In this document: positions 7,941-16,750 of the stretch, piece after piece
Position numbering within the stretch: position 1 is the stretch's first letter
Layout: the number at the start of each line of letters is the position of its first letter
Assembly (NCBI GenBank): GCA_937892215.1
Contig: CALAVE010000027.1
Coordinates: forward strand, 3,020-67,019
Length of the DNA: 64,000 bases
Direction: 5' to 3'
From: an uncultured Porphyromonadaceae bacterium
Lineage (GTDB): Bacteria; Bacteroidota; Bacteroidia; Bacteroidales; Muribaculaceae
Program-made: the position numbers and the translations under genes
Notes under the pieces: generated by a model
Databases searched by the model: none
Told to the model about the DNA's origin: nothing
What the model saw: the letters and a program-made list of their open reading frames with translations, nothing else

Positions 7941-9593
7941 ATGAGAAAATCACTGAACCGCTACATTGAGGAGGCAATTAAGGAGAACTGGAATGAGTTG
8001 GCGCTGACCGACTTTAACGGGAACTCGTTCAAATACGCTGATATAGCACGGAAGATTGAGAAACTTCACATCCTGTTTGAGGAAGCCGGTGTGAAGAAGG
8101 GAGACAAGATAGCCTTGTGCGGGAAGAACTGCGCACAGTGGGCGGTGGCTTTTCTGGCGACAGTGACTTACCGGGCCGTTCCTGTTCCGCTACTTCATGA
8201 GTTCAAGGCCGACAACCTGCACTTTCTGGTGAACCATAGTGAAGCCAAACTGCTCTTTGTGGACTCGACCATCTGGGAGAACTTGGATCCCTCGGTGATA
8301 GAGAATGTGGAAGGAGTGCTGAACATTGCAGACTACAGTCTGCTGCTGTCGAGAAACGAAAGAATAACCGAGGCACGCAACCACCTGAACGAGATGTTCG
8401 GGAAGCGTTACCCTGAGCGCTTCACAGTGGATGACGTGAACTATGAAGATAATGAGCCGGAAGAACTGGCGCTCCTGAACTACACGTCGGGGTCGATGGG
8501 CTTCTCCAAGGGCGTTATGGTACCGGCCCGAGCCGTGGAGTCGAACCTGAAGTTCTGCCTTGACAACCTGGACTTCTTCCACCGCACGGATTCAATGATA
8601 TCGATGCTGCCACTGGCACACATGTTCGGGCTGGTGATAGAGATGCTTCATCCATTTGTGCGCGGTTGCCACCTTTACTTCCTGACTCGAGTTCCCAGCC
8701 CCAAGGTAATCCTTGACGCGTTCGCGCAAGTGAAGCCTAAGCTCATCATAACGGTTCCGCTGGTGATAGAGAAGATAATCAAGAAGCGCGTGTTCCCTAT
8801 TCTGGAGCAGCCACTGATGAAAATACTGCTGAAGGTGCCGTTTGTTGACGACCGTCTGCTGGCGAAGGTTCAGGAAAAGATATACGCGTCGTTCGGGGGT
8901 AACCTGTGCGAGCTGATAGTGGGCGGAGCGGCCCTTAACCGCGAGGTGGGCACCCTGCTACACCGCATCCATTTCCCGATAACCGAAGGCTACGGCATGA
9001 CAGAGTGCGCGCCGCTGATTTCCTACGTTTCGCACAAGGAGAGCCGGATAGGTTCGTGCGGCAAGATAGTGGAGCGCATGGAGGCACACATCGACTCGCC
9101 CGACCCAGAGAATATTCCTGGCGAATTATGGGTAAGAGGCGACAACGTGATGCTTGGCTACTACAAGAATGAGGAAGCCACATCGGCCATCATGAAAGAC
9201 GGCTGGATGAACACGGGCGACCTGGCCACGATGGACAAAGAAGGGTTCCTGTACCTGCGCGGGCGGAGCAAGAACATGATACTGGGTCCGTCGGGACAGA
9301 ACATCTATCCGGAAGAGATAGAGCAGCTGGTGAACAACCTGCCGTATGTGTATGAGTCGCTGGTGATAGAAGAGGACAACCGCCTGAAGGCGCTGGTTTA
9401 TCCGGACTTTGAGAGTGCCAAGCAGGCCGGCATCTTATCGACTACCGAGCTGAGTGAAGTGATAACTACGAGTGTGCTGCAGCTCAACAAGGAGTTGCCC
9501 AACTATTCACAAATAGCCGGAGTGCAGATTTACAATGAAGAGTTTGAGAAGACTCCCAAGCGCAGTATAAAGCGCTATCTGTATCAGCACTAA
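7941..9593 (+). CDS. AMP-forming acyl-CoA/acyl-ACP synthetase (long-chain fatty acid ligase type)
   Basis: It activates a carboxylic acid, probably a long-chain fatty acid, through an acyl-adenylate to a thiol. The adenylate-forming superfamily motifs are complete: P-loop YTSGSMGFSKG (residues 181-191), the A5 motif EGYGMTE, GELWVRGDNVMLGYYKN, the TGDL hinge core, and the C-terminal lysine segment TPKRSIKRYLY. The 550-residue length fits FadD/Aas-like ligases rather than NRPS domains. It could serve CoA, or ACP for reuse of exogenous fatty acids. It is monocistronic with a strong promoter. Confidence 0.85.
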   Translation: MRKSLNRYIEEAIKENWNELALTDFNGNSFKYADIARKIEKLHILFEEAGVKKGDKIALCGKNCAQWAVAFLATVTYRAVPVPLLHEFKADNLHFLVNHSEAKLLFVDSTIWENLDPSVIENVEGVLNIADYSLLLSRNERITEARNHLNEMFGKRYPERFTVDDVNYEDNEPEELALLNYTSGSMGFSKGVMVPARAVESNLKFCLDNLDFFHRTDSMISMLPLAHMFGLVIEMLHPFVRGCHLYFLTRVPSPKVILDAFAQVKPKLIITVPLVIEKIIKKRVFPILEQPLMKILLKVPFVDDRLLAKVQEKIYASFGGNLCELIVGGAALNREVGTLLHRIHFPITEGYGMTECAPLISYVSHKESRIGSCGKIVERMEAHIDSPDPENIPGELWVRGDNVMLGYYKNEEATSAIMKDGWMNTGDLATMDKEGFLYLRGRSKNMILGPSGQNIYPEEIEQLVNNLPYVYESLVIEEDNRLKALVYPDFESAKQAGILSTTELSEVITTSVLQLNKELPNYSQIAGVQIYNEEFEKTPKRSIKRYLYQH

Positions 9594-9602
9594 CCACATG
9601 GT

Positions 9603-9628
9603 GAGTCGGTCATCAGGCCGGCGAAAGG
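9603..9628 (+). repeat. Diverged copy of the end sequence of the MITE-like repeat at 33.2 kb
   Basis: The segment GAGTCGGTCATCAGGCCGGC (from 9603) matches 33238-33263 at about 21 of 26 positions. It keeps the same short hairpin (CGGTC/GGCCG around a 4-nt loop). As at 33.2 kb, it sits at the 3' edge of a minus-strand gene. Confidence 0.45.
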
Positions 9629-9633
9629 TTGAT

Positions 9634-10464
9634 TCATTTGAGGTAACGACGGGATAGCGACTCGTAATCGCGAGTGGCCTTGAGTTGGCGAATCCAAAGG
9701 TTGAGACTATCGCACAAAACAGTGTTTTCTTTCCGCAGTGTGAGAGCCTGAAACTGCGAGAAGCTGATCCCGGTAGCGATATCGACCTGCGGATAATGCT
9801 TAGCGAGGCGGCGAGCCACGGCCTCGTTAATCACAGCGAGAGAATCGTCGCCGGTGGCAACAAGCAGGAAAATCTGCTCAGGTCCGTACTGAGAATCCTC
9901 GATTACGCGAATAGTGTCGCCAATTTCCCGACTTAACCCCATTATGCGCTCCTTCATAGGAGAACCGGCCACGACACGCACGGTTCGTCGGGCGAGGTCG
10001 AGTTGCGACTTAACGATTAGTGCACCGGCAGAATCGCGGCGCTGTACCAGTACCTGCCGGTCGATATACAATGGCTCGGTGAACAGAAAGAGTTTGCGAT
10101 TCTCGGCAGTGACAGGGAACTGAGCCGCGACGATATCGTAAACACCTTCCCTGAGATGGTTCAGGGCCGTGGAAAGGGACACAATGGGGTGAAACTTGAA
10201 CTTGCAACCGTGGCGTGCGGCGATGAGACGCAAAAAGTCATAGTTAAAACCGCCCATGGTATCGGCATAGGAATAGAAAGAGACCGGAGAATACTCGATA
10301 GCCACATCGATGGTGTCACCGCCACTATGCATAAGAGCTGCAGGAGCGGCATGGTTACGACAATTCCTGAGTCCGGCCATAGCCAAGAGCGAAATGGCTA
10401 TAAGCGCGAGGTATAGCCACATTTGTCCACGTTTTAGTGCAGAGTTTCTTTGTAACATACACAC
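9634..10464 (-). CDS. membrane-anchored periplasmic solute-binding protein, family 3 type
   Basis: A type II periplasmic binding fold of 276 residues. It begins with a basic N-terminus and one hydrophobic helix (about residues 16-32, WLYLALIAISLLAMAG), then a binding domain. Features include IDVAIEYSPVSFYSYADTMGGFNYDFLRLIA, the start of a family 3 (amino-acid/MltF-like) module, then YDIVAAQFPVTAENRKLFLFTEPLY. The Cys after the helix (LRNC) does not fit a good lipobox, so an uncleaved anchor is more likely. No permease or ATPase is nearby and no lytic transglycosylase domain is fused. It may be a sensor or an orphan binding protein. Confidence 0.72.
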   Translation of the reverse strand: MCMLQRNSALKRGQMWLYLALIAISLLAMAGLRNCRNHAAPAALMHSGGDTIDVAIEYSPVSFYSYADTMGGFNYDFLRLIAARHGCKFKFHPIVSLSTALNHLREGVYDIVAAQFPVTAENRKLFLFTEPLYIDRQVLVQRRDSAGALIVKSQLDLARRTVRVVAGSPMKERIMGLSREIGDTIRVIEDSQYGPEQIFLLVATGDDSLAVINEAVARRLAKHYPQVDIATGISFSQFQALTLRKENTVLCDSLNLWIRQLKATRDYESLSRRYLK

Positions 10465-10515
10465 AAAAGTAATTAAAAAAAGATTAATAGGCGCATTTTA
10501 TTGAATAATTTAAGT

Positions 10516-10523
10516 TATCTTTG
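10516..10523 (+). promoter_or_regulatory. -7 box directly before the porin start
   Basis: TATCTTTG fits TAnnTTTG but ends only 7 nt before the ATG at 10531, so the transcript would be leaderless or nearly so. The -33 region is not clear. Confidence 0.45.
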
Positions 10524-10530
10524 CCGAAAA

Positions 10531-12519
10531 ATGAACGCTGAGACAAAACGACACAGGATTCTGACGATGGCCGTGCTATTCTGCCTGTTGCTTACGCTAT
10601 CGGCGCAGGCGAAGCAAGCGCAGGTCATCGAGCCGTCGTACTCGTGGACGATGAGCGATCCGCTTGGGCAACATTATCCGTCGGACATCGACACCACGCA
10701 CATTGACTATGCGCAGCGCTTTGTCCCCACAAATCAGAGCATAGCATGGGCAACGACCGGTAACTACGGCGCCCCCGGGCAGGACCAGATATTCTTTGAC
10801 CGCCCGGTTATGAGCGAATTTTTCTTTGAAGATGCCCAGTCGGCATGGATTCCCACTATAGAGGACCACCAGTTCTTCAACAGCCGCATCCCGATGACAA
10901 TGGTGAGCTACACCACCGGTGGAGGTCAACAAGCCACACAGGACCGTACATCGGCTCTTTTCTCAGGCAACATCAACCGCAAATCGGCTGTGGGCGGAGC
11001 CATAGATTATATCTATTCCAAAGGTTCGTATGACGCACAGGCCGACAAGGATTTCTCGTGGAAACTTTTCGGGTCTCACATGGGCGACAGATATGAATTC
11101 CAGGGAGTGTTTCTGAACTACAACCTGCTGAACAAGGAGAACGGCGGAATAACCGATGACCGCTACATCACCAATCCCGCAGAAGTGCAAGGCGGTGACA
11201 CCCGAGTGGACAACAAGTCGATACCTGTGAACCTGAGTGCGGCACACTCCAAACTGGTGGGGACACAGATATTCCTGAACAACCGCTTCAAAGTGGGCTA
11301 CTACAAGTATGAGCGCGACTCGATAACCGACACAATCATAGGCAAGACATACGTGCCGGTTACGAGTTTCATCTACACATTCGACTTTAAGCGAAACCGC
11401 CATCGGTTCATCAATCAGAACGCATCTCAGGACGAGACATTTTTCGAGAATACGTATCTGGGAAAAGGCGGGACCGACGAGGCGACCACATACTACTGCC
11501 TGCGTAACACAGTGGGCGTGTCGATGCTTGAGGGCTTCTCGAAACGCGTGAAATTCGGATTCTCGGCCTACGCGACCCACGAGATGAGAAAATACAAGCT
11601 CATAGCTGATACCGTAACCGGCAACCCCAACGCGAGCGACGACTTAACGCCCATGCCATTCACAAGCGGATCTGATTATACCGACCACACCATCTATGTG
11701 GGCGGAAACCTCATCAAACAGCAAGGTTCCCTGCTCCACTATGATGTTTCGGCCGAATTCGGACTGACAGGAGGCGGCAAGGGAGAAATAGACGTAGAGG
11801 GAGAAGTGAGCACAAACTTCAAGTTGTGGAAAGACACTGTAACGGTTCGAGGTTACGGTTTCTTCAAGAATATATCCAACTCTGGGTTCATAGACATGTA
11901 TCGGTCGAACCACTATATGTGGGAAAACGACTTTGACTATGACACAAGATTCCGTGTGGGCGGCGAGATAGACGTGCCATTCAGCGGGACCAACATCAAC
12001 GTGGGGTACGAAACACTGAAGAATTACATATATTTCGGTGAAGACGCGCTTCCCGCGCAGTGCAAATCGCCGATTCACGTGCTGAGTGCCACTCTGTGCC
12101 AGAACTTCCACTTCGGGCCGCTGGGATGGGACAACAAGCTGACGTACCAGACCTCGTCGAACGAGACGGTGCTGTCGCTCCCCAAGTTCGCCATCTACAG
12201 CAATCTATACTTCAGATTCACCATAGCCAAAGTGCTGCATGTTCAGATAGGGGTGGATTGCAACTACTACACGAAGTACTATGCGCCCAACTACAATCCC
12301 GCCACAATGACATTCTACAACCAGCGCGAGGTGAAATGCGGTAATTTCGCGTATATGAGCGCATACGCAAATTTCAAGTTGAAGAAAGCCCGGTTCTTTG
12401 TTATGTACCAGCACGCGAACAAGGGCCTGTTCGGCGGCATGAACTACTTCTCCATGCCCCACTACCCGCTGAATCCCGGTCGTTTCCAGCTGGGCGTGTC
12501 GGTTGACTTTGTGAATTAA
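10531..12519 (+). CDS. putative outer membrane porin (Porin_10 family)
   Basis: A large beta-barrel protein of 662 residues. The signal peptide has a basic start (NAETKRHR), a hydrophobic core (TMAVLFCLLLTLSA) and the cut site AQA. After it come motifs I recognise from the Bacteroidetes Porin_10 group: a DTTHIDYAQRFVP segment, long runs of alternating strands, and a C-terminal barrel strand GRFQLGVSVDFVN. I use the ATG at 10531 because the longer ORF start at 10501 lies upstream of the -7 box and would place a non-signal sequence in front. Substrate unknown. The small lipoprotein gene 66 bp downstream may be cotranscribed. Confidence 0.82.
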   Translation: MNAETKRHRILTMAVLFCLLLTLSAQAKQAQVIEPSYSWTMSDPLGQHYPSDIDTTHIDYAQRFVPTNQSIAWATTGNYGAPGQDQIFFDRPVMSEFFFEDAQSAWIPTIEDHQFFNSRIPMTMVSYTTGGGQQATQDRTSALFSGNINRKSAVGGAIDYIYSKGSYDAQADKDFSWKLFGSHMGDRYEFQGVFLNYNLLNKENGGITDDRYITNPAEVQGGDTRVDNKSIPVNLSAAHSKLVGTQIFLNNRFKVGYYKYERDSITDTIIGKTYVPVTSFIYTFDFKRNRHRFINQNASQDETFFENTYLGKGGTDEATTYYCLRNTVGVSMLEGFSKRVKFGFSAYATHEMRKYKLIADTVTGNPNASDDLTPMPFTSGSDYTDHTIYVGGNLIKQQGSLLHYDVSAEFGLTGGGKGEIDVEGEVSTNFKLWKDTVTVRGYGFFKNISNSGFIDMYRSNHYMWENDFDYDTRFRVGGEIDVPFSGTNINVGYETLKNYIYFGEDALPAQCKSPIHVLSATLCQNFHFGPLGWDNKLTYQTSSNETVLSLPKFAIYSNLYFRFTIAKVLHVQIGVDCNYYTKYYAPNYNPATMTFYNQREVKCGNFAYMSAYANFKLKKARFFVMYQHANKGLFGGMNYFSMPHYPLNPGRFQLGVSVDFVN

Positions 12520-12585
12520 TAGTTGAAGCACAATCCGACATAATTCCAAGAAAAAACAATCATTTTCACCAAAAACACATAGACT

Positions 12586-13185
12586 ATGAAGATTAACAAA
12601 TTGTGGCTTTTTGCCATCGCACTGACTACAATAGGCATAATGGCAATGACATCGTGCGGTACATCATGTTCGAAAAATGACGATGAGAGCGTAGCCATTG
12701 ACACTATAGCCCCGATGTCTCAGGACACGACCTACGAGCAGGCGATAGACCGATACCTTGTGGAAAGCATAGCGCCGAACTACGCCCCGGCAGAAATCAG
12801 CATTCCCAACGTGGCGATAATCGGTGTGGATGAAAGCAACCCCGAGGACATACAGGTGTGGGGCGATTTCTGGGTGTTTAACTACAACGTGAAGGGCGAC
12901 ACCCTGAAGACTGAGTCGGGCGGCAACCATCCGGGCCTGATACACCTGCGCAAGGTGGGCAAGGAATTTGAGGTGACAAGCATAGACGTAGTGGCCGACG
13001 GTGCCGGAAATGAGGAAAGCGCCAAGAAGATATTCGGAGACAAGTATGAAAAATTCCGTGCCACAAATTCCGATGTGTCACTCCGCGAACAAAGCAGGCA
13101 GGAAGACATAAAAGAATATGTGCAGAAAGCCGGACTGAAGGTGAGTATGTATCAAGACTACGGTTGGCCACCGGTGAAGTTGTGA
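12586..13185 (+). CDS. lipoprotein of unknown function
   Basis: 199 residues. The N-terminus is a lipoprotein-type signal (KINKLWLFAIALTTIGIMA, then MTSCGTSCSKNDDES), with Cys24 the likely lipidated residue. The mature part is acidic and soluble, with no TM segment. It includes a mixed beta region (VWGDFWVFNYNVKGDTL, GLIHLRKVGKEFEVTSIDVV) that resembles a small NTF2/cystatin-like fold, but I do not recognise a family. It lies 66 bp after the porin gene on the same strand, with no separate promoter seen, so it may be a partner of the porin. Confidence 0.75.
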   Translation: MKINKLWLFAIALTTIGIMAMTSCGTSCSKNDDESVAIDTIAPMSQDTTYEQAIDRYLVESIAPNYAPAEISIPNVAIIGVDESNPEDIQVWGDFWVFNYNVKGDTLKTESGGNHPGLIHLRKVGKEFEVTSIDVVADGAGNEESAKKIFGDKYEKFRATNSDVSLREQSRQEDIKEYVQKAGLKVSMYQDYGWPPVKL

Positions 13186-13210
13186 GTAGCGGTATGTTCA
13201 GTCAGGACGG

Positions 13211-14707
13211 TCAGAAAGAAGCGTAGATAAACGGAGTGACTTCGGCCGAGGCGAACTCAATCACTAACTGGACGAGGGCCAAGAACACAAGGAACTTAGT
13301 AATCCACAGAGAATTGACAAACCAGTCGCGCAGGTCTTCATAGAAAATGTGCGGGATAAAGTGAAGCACGGTCACCAGTGCCACCATGAAGCACCATGTG
13401 TGACGAGCGACAAGGAAAGAGACCACTCCACTCCAAGTGTCACCGCCTTGAGCTATTGTGGCTATGATGGTGCAGGCATCGGAAAAAGAGTCAGCACGGA
13501 AAAAAATCCAAAGAAAAGTGACGAAAAAGAATGTGGAAAGCCAAGAGAACAGTTTCCATGCATAGTTGTTAGGAGAAATACGTCCGAACAAAGGCATCAT
13601 AGCCTTGTGGAAGCATAACGCCACTCCGTGCCCCGCTCCCCAAATGACAAACTTCCATGCGGCGCCATGCCACAAGCCACCGAGGAGCATGGTAATCATT
13701 AGATTAACGTACCGGCGTGCGTTTCCACGGCGGTTACCGCCAAGGGGGATATAAACATAGTCGCGCAGCCAAGTGGAAAGAGAAATGTGCCATCGATGCC
13801 AAAAATCGGAGATGTTGCGAGCCTTGTAAGGGAAATTGAAGTTAGGTCCCAGGTCAAAACCCATCATCATAGCAATACCTATAGCCATATCGCTATATCC
13901 TGAGAAGTCGCAATAAATCTGCATGGAGTAACCAAATACCCCCATAAACGACTCAAAAGCGCCATATCCGCCCGGATTTCCGAAGATGAGATTATTGTAC
14001 TGAGCGATATAATCTGCTACGACCGCCTTCTTGAAAACGCCGATTATCACCAGCCAGAGCCCAGCGTAAACAAGTTCACGCGAGGGAGCCTTGAGGGAAC
14101 GCAACTGCGGAATGAAGTGGGCAGCACGCACAATAGGTCCGGCAATGAGGCAGGGGAAAAATGTGAGGAAAAAGAGATAAGTCAGATAGTCGCACTCCGG
14201 CTCAATCTTGCCTTTATAGACATCCACTACATAACTAATGGAACGGAAGGTGTAGAAAGATATGCCCACAGGCAGCACGATGTCGAGAGGCTGGAAGTTG
14301 CCTCCAATAAGAGCCTGAATGTTCCAAACGATGAAGTTAGAATACTTGAAGAAGGCCAATATGGAAAGCGAGACAGCAATAGAGCCCACCAATAGCCACC
14401 GGCGCCTTTTAGCTTCCTGTGCCGCGGCTATCTGCTGCGCCAGATACCAGTCGATAACCGAGGTGGCAAGCAGCAGAAGAACGCACCAGCCGCTGCACTT
14501 ATAATAGAAGTAGATGCTGAAAAGCGTGACGAACACCATCATGGCCGTCCGGCGCTTGAAGAGCAAGGCATAGACCGGCAAGAAAACAAGGAACAGGCAC
14601 CAAAACAAGGCTGAAGAGAAAACGAGAGGCTGGTCGGGGGTGAAAGATAACCTGGCAAGCACATTGCCCAAGACAACAGATATTTCACTCGCATTCAGAA
14701 GTTCCAT
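13211..14707 (-). CDS. MBOAT-family O-acyltransferase (AlgI/DltB-like)
   Basis: A polytopic inner-membrane protein of 498 residues. MBOAT proteins pass an acyl group, usually acetyl, across or at the membrane to glycans. The conserved MBOAT core is present: PVGISFYTFRSISYVVDVYKG, a YCDFSGYSDMAIG motif, NFPYKARNISDFWHRWHISLS, and the invariant GGLWHGAAW with the essential His347. It is the last gene of a five-gene minus-strand run and follows an SGNH hydrolase by 38 bp. MBOAT plus SGNH is the classic pairing for polysaccharide or peptidoglycan O-acetylation (compare PatA/PatB and AlgI/AlgX). Confidence 0.9.
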   Translation of the reverse strand: MELLNASEISVVLGNVLARLSFTPDQPLVFSSALFWCLFLVFLPVYALLFKRRTAMMVFVTLFSIYFYYKCSGWCVLLLLATSVIDWYLAQQIAAAQEAKRRRWLLVGSIAVSLSILAFFKYSNFIVWNIQALIGGNFQPLDIVLPVGISFYTFRSISYVVDVYKGKIEPECDYLTYLFFLTFFPCLIAGPIVRAAHFIPQLRSLKAPSRELVYAGLWLVIIGVFKKAVVADYIAQYNNLIFGNPGGYGAFESFMGVFGYSMQIYCDFSGYSDMAIGIAMMMGFDLGPNFNFPYKARNISDFWHRWHISLSTWLRDYVYIPLGGNRRGNARRYVNLMITMLLGGLWHGAAWKFVIWGAGHGVALCFHKAMMPLFGRISPNNYAWKLFSWLSTFFFVTFLWIFFRADSFSDACTIIATIAQGGDTWSGVVSFLVARHTWCFMVALVTVLHFIPHIFYEDLRDWFVNSLWITKFLVFLALVQLVIEFASAEVTPFIYASF

Positions 14708-14745
14708 GGCCAGTCAAACAGATTACTTTCAAAAAAGATTACTCG

Positions 14746-15564
14746 CTATTTATCATTAGGCTGGAGAACCACAGTGCGGCAATAAGCAGTCTGCGCAGCG
14801 GGCTTTCGCAGCAGAATGGGATGAGCCGACTCGGTCATCACCCATTCGCATACACGATCCATCCACTTAGCGGCCGACGGAGCTGTGGGATGCGCTCCAT
14901 CTTTCTGACGTTCGTAGATTCCATCGCCAGAATAATAGAATGTCCCCGGGTCGCAATAATCCCTGAGCATGTCGTTGATTCCTGTATCCTGTTTCCAGTT
15001 AGGCGGGCCGATCCACACATAGGGGATGTTGCCAATCTGGCTAAGAATCTCAGTGAGGTACTTATGCCGCTTGCTGCGAATATCGGAAACAAACAGTTCG
15101 TTTGCCCCAAGACATACAAAGATGTAATCGGGCTTGAACTGCGATATGTAGCCCTTTAGCCTGCGTGAGCTCCCCCACACCTTAGTGGTGGACGAATACC
15201 ATATCACACGCACCATCTTATGGCCGTTAGCTGAGGCATAGGCGGCCAGTCGCGGGCCAAGCCCCTCAAGCATGGAATCACCAATGAAAAGGATGGACTT
15301 GGCGGTGGAGTCGAGCGGTGCTTTCACCAGTTTTTTCTCGTGTATCACCTCCTTTTGATTGACATTCACCTTAGTAGCAGGGCTGACCTTAGAAGGCACT
15401 TTAGCCTGAGGAGCGGCCGGTTCCGGGGAAGGTTCGGCCAGTGCGGCAAAGCCGGCGGTGCGCAAGTGCAAATCGGAGGCGACACCCTCGTTGAACGAGA
15501 GCGCCACCACCATAGCCAGCGTGAGCGCCAGCGTCATCCACACGCCTATGTAAGAACTTTTCAA
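14746..15564 (-). CDS. SGNH/GDSL-type hydrolase, membrane-anchored, partner of the MBOAT protein
   Basis: 272 residues. One N-terminal membrane helix (about 7-24) is followed by a Pro/Ala/Lys linker (43-80) and an SGNH domain. Catalytic blocks are visible: block I GDSM with Ser97, block III GANE with Asn155, and block V DGAHPT with Asp222 and His225. It belongs to the DUF459-like SGNH group that works with MBOAT acyltransferases. The domain would face the periplasm and either transfer acetyl groups to a glycan or remove them. The epimerase gene ends 12 bp upstream, so they are cotranscribed. Confidence 0.83.
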   Translation of the reverse strand: MKSSYIGVWMTLALTLAMVVALSFNEGVASDLHLRTAGFAALAEPSPEPAAPQAKVPSKVSPATKVNVNQKEVIHEKKLVKAPLDSTAKSILFIGDSMLEGLGPRLAAYASANGHKMVRVIWYSSTTKVWGSSRRLKGYISQFKPDYIFVCLGANELFVSDIRSKRHKYLTEILSQIGNIPYVWIGPPNWKQDTGINDMLRDYCDPGTFYYSGDGIYERQKDGAHPTAPSAAKWMDRVCEWVMTESAHPILLRKPAAQTAYCRTVVLQPNDK

Positions 15565-15576
15565 AAAAAGATTCTA

Positions 15577-16713
15577 TTAGGGTTTGTTAAGCGAAACGCC
15601 GATGCCCGGAATGTCGTGAAGGGTAATCTTTCCGTTCTCCACGGTCATACCTGTGAATCGGTCGTTAGCGATAAGCAGGTTGCCATCAAGGTCGGCGAAG
15701 TCAACCACCGGGGAGAGGTTGGCGGCCGCAGTGACAGCGCAGGACGTCTCTGTCATACAGCCTATCATCACCTTCATGTCGAGGGCACGAGCCAGAGTAA
15801 CCATCTTGTGCGCCTCGTATAGACCTGTGCTCTTCATCAGCTTGATGTTGATACCATCGTAAACACCCTTGAACCTAACTATGTCGGGCAGTCGCTGGAA
15901 AGCCTCATCGGCAATAATGGGGAGCGGAGAACGCTCGCGGAGCCATGCCGTCTCATCGATCCACTCCTTGTCGAACGGTTGCTCCACGAAGAGGCAGTTG
16001 CGCTCGGCCAGCCAATTACACATTTCCAGACCGTGTTCCTTGCTCTTCCAGCCCTGATTCACATCCACGCAGATGGGCACATCGGGCATCATTTCACGGA
16101 TAATGTCGATAGTCTGCTGGTCCTTGTCAAGTCCCATTTTCACCTTGATGAGTTTATACGGGCGCGCCTCTTCCACTTTCTGACGCACGACCTCTTCGGT
16201 ATCGATACCGATAGTGAAACTTGTGACAGGAGCCTTCTCGGGGTTATATCCCCAGATTTTGTACCAGGGTTGTCCCATGATTTTGCCCACCAGGTCGTGC
16301 AATGCAATGTCAACACTGGCCTTAGCCGCGCGGTTGTTTGGAGCCACGCTATCCACATAAGACAAGATGTCTTCCATGCGGAACGGGTCGGAGAACTGGC
16401 TCAGGTCGAGGCTATTGAGGAACTTGGTCACACTTTCCACGCTTTCGCCGAGATAAGGCGGCATAGAAGCCTCTCCAAATCCGATGACACCATCGTACTC
16501 AAGCATCACCTGAATGTCGGGAGTGGTGGTGCGGCTGAATCGCGCGAGATTAAACGCATGGCGCAACTTCAACTCATAGGGGAAGAATGAGAGATTGAGC
16601 CTACCGGTCTTGGCGACTTTCTTAGTGGCGCTGCCAAGGGCAGACATTGATACCGGTGATGCCACTGCGGCAAGTCCAAGGCCGGTTGCGGCTAGAAATT
16701 TACGTCTGTTCAT
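15577..16713 (-). CDS. dipeptide epimerase (L-Ala-D/L-Glu type), enolase superfamily, with Tat-like signal
   Basis: It interconverts L-Ala-D-Glu and L-Ala-L-Glu from murein peptides. The muconate-lactonising subgroup residues are in place: KxK base Lys190/Lys192 (KVKMG), metal ligands Asp217, Glu244 and Asp269, and second base Lys291 (NIKLMKS). The N-terminus reads NRRKFLAATGLGLAAVASPV, a twin-arginine-type signal, so the enzyme may be exported folded with its magnesium. It lies between an NlpC/P60 peptidase (37 bp upstream) and the SGNH gene; the peptidase would supply its dipeptide substrate. Specificity among dipeptide epimerases varies, so Ala-Glu is inferred from context. Confidence 0.85.
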   Translation of the reverse strand: MNRRKFLAATGLGLAAVASPVSMSALGSATKKVAKTGRLNLSFFPYELKLRHAFNLARFSRTTTPDIQVMLEYDGVIGFGEASMPPYLGESVESVTKFLNSLDLSQFSDPFRMEDILSYVDSVAPNNRAAKASVDIALHDLVGKIMGQPWYKIWGYNPEKAPVTSFTIGIDTEEVVRQKVEEARPYKLIKVKMGLDKDQQTIDIIREMMPDVPICVDVNQGWKSKEHGLEMCNWLAERNCLFVEQPFDKEWIDETAWLRERSPLPIIADEAFQRLPDIVRFKGVYDGINIKLMKSTGLYEAHKMVTLARALDMKVMIGCMTETSCAVTAAANLSPVVDFADLDGNLLIANDRFTGMTVENGKITLHDIPGIGVSLNKP

Positions 16714-16750
16714 ATAGATATGCTTTTTAATTTATTGTTATCAAAGAAAA

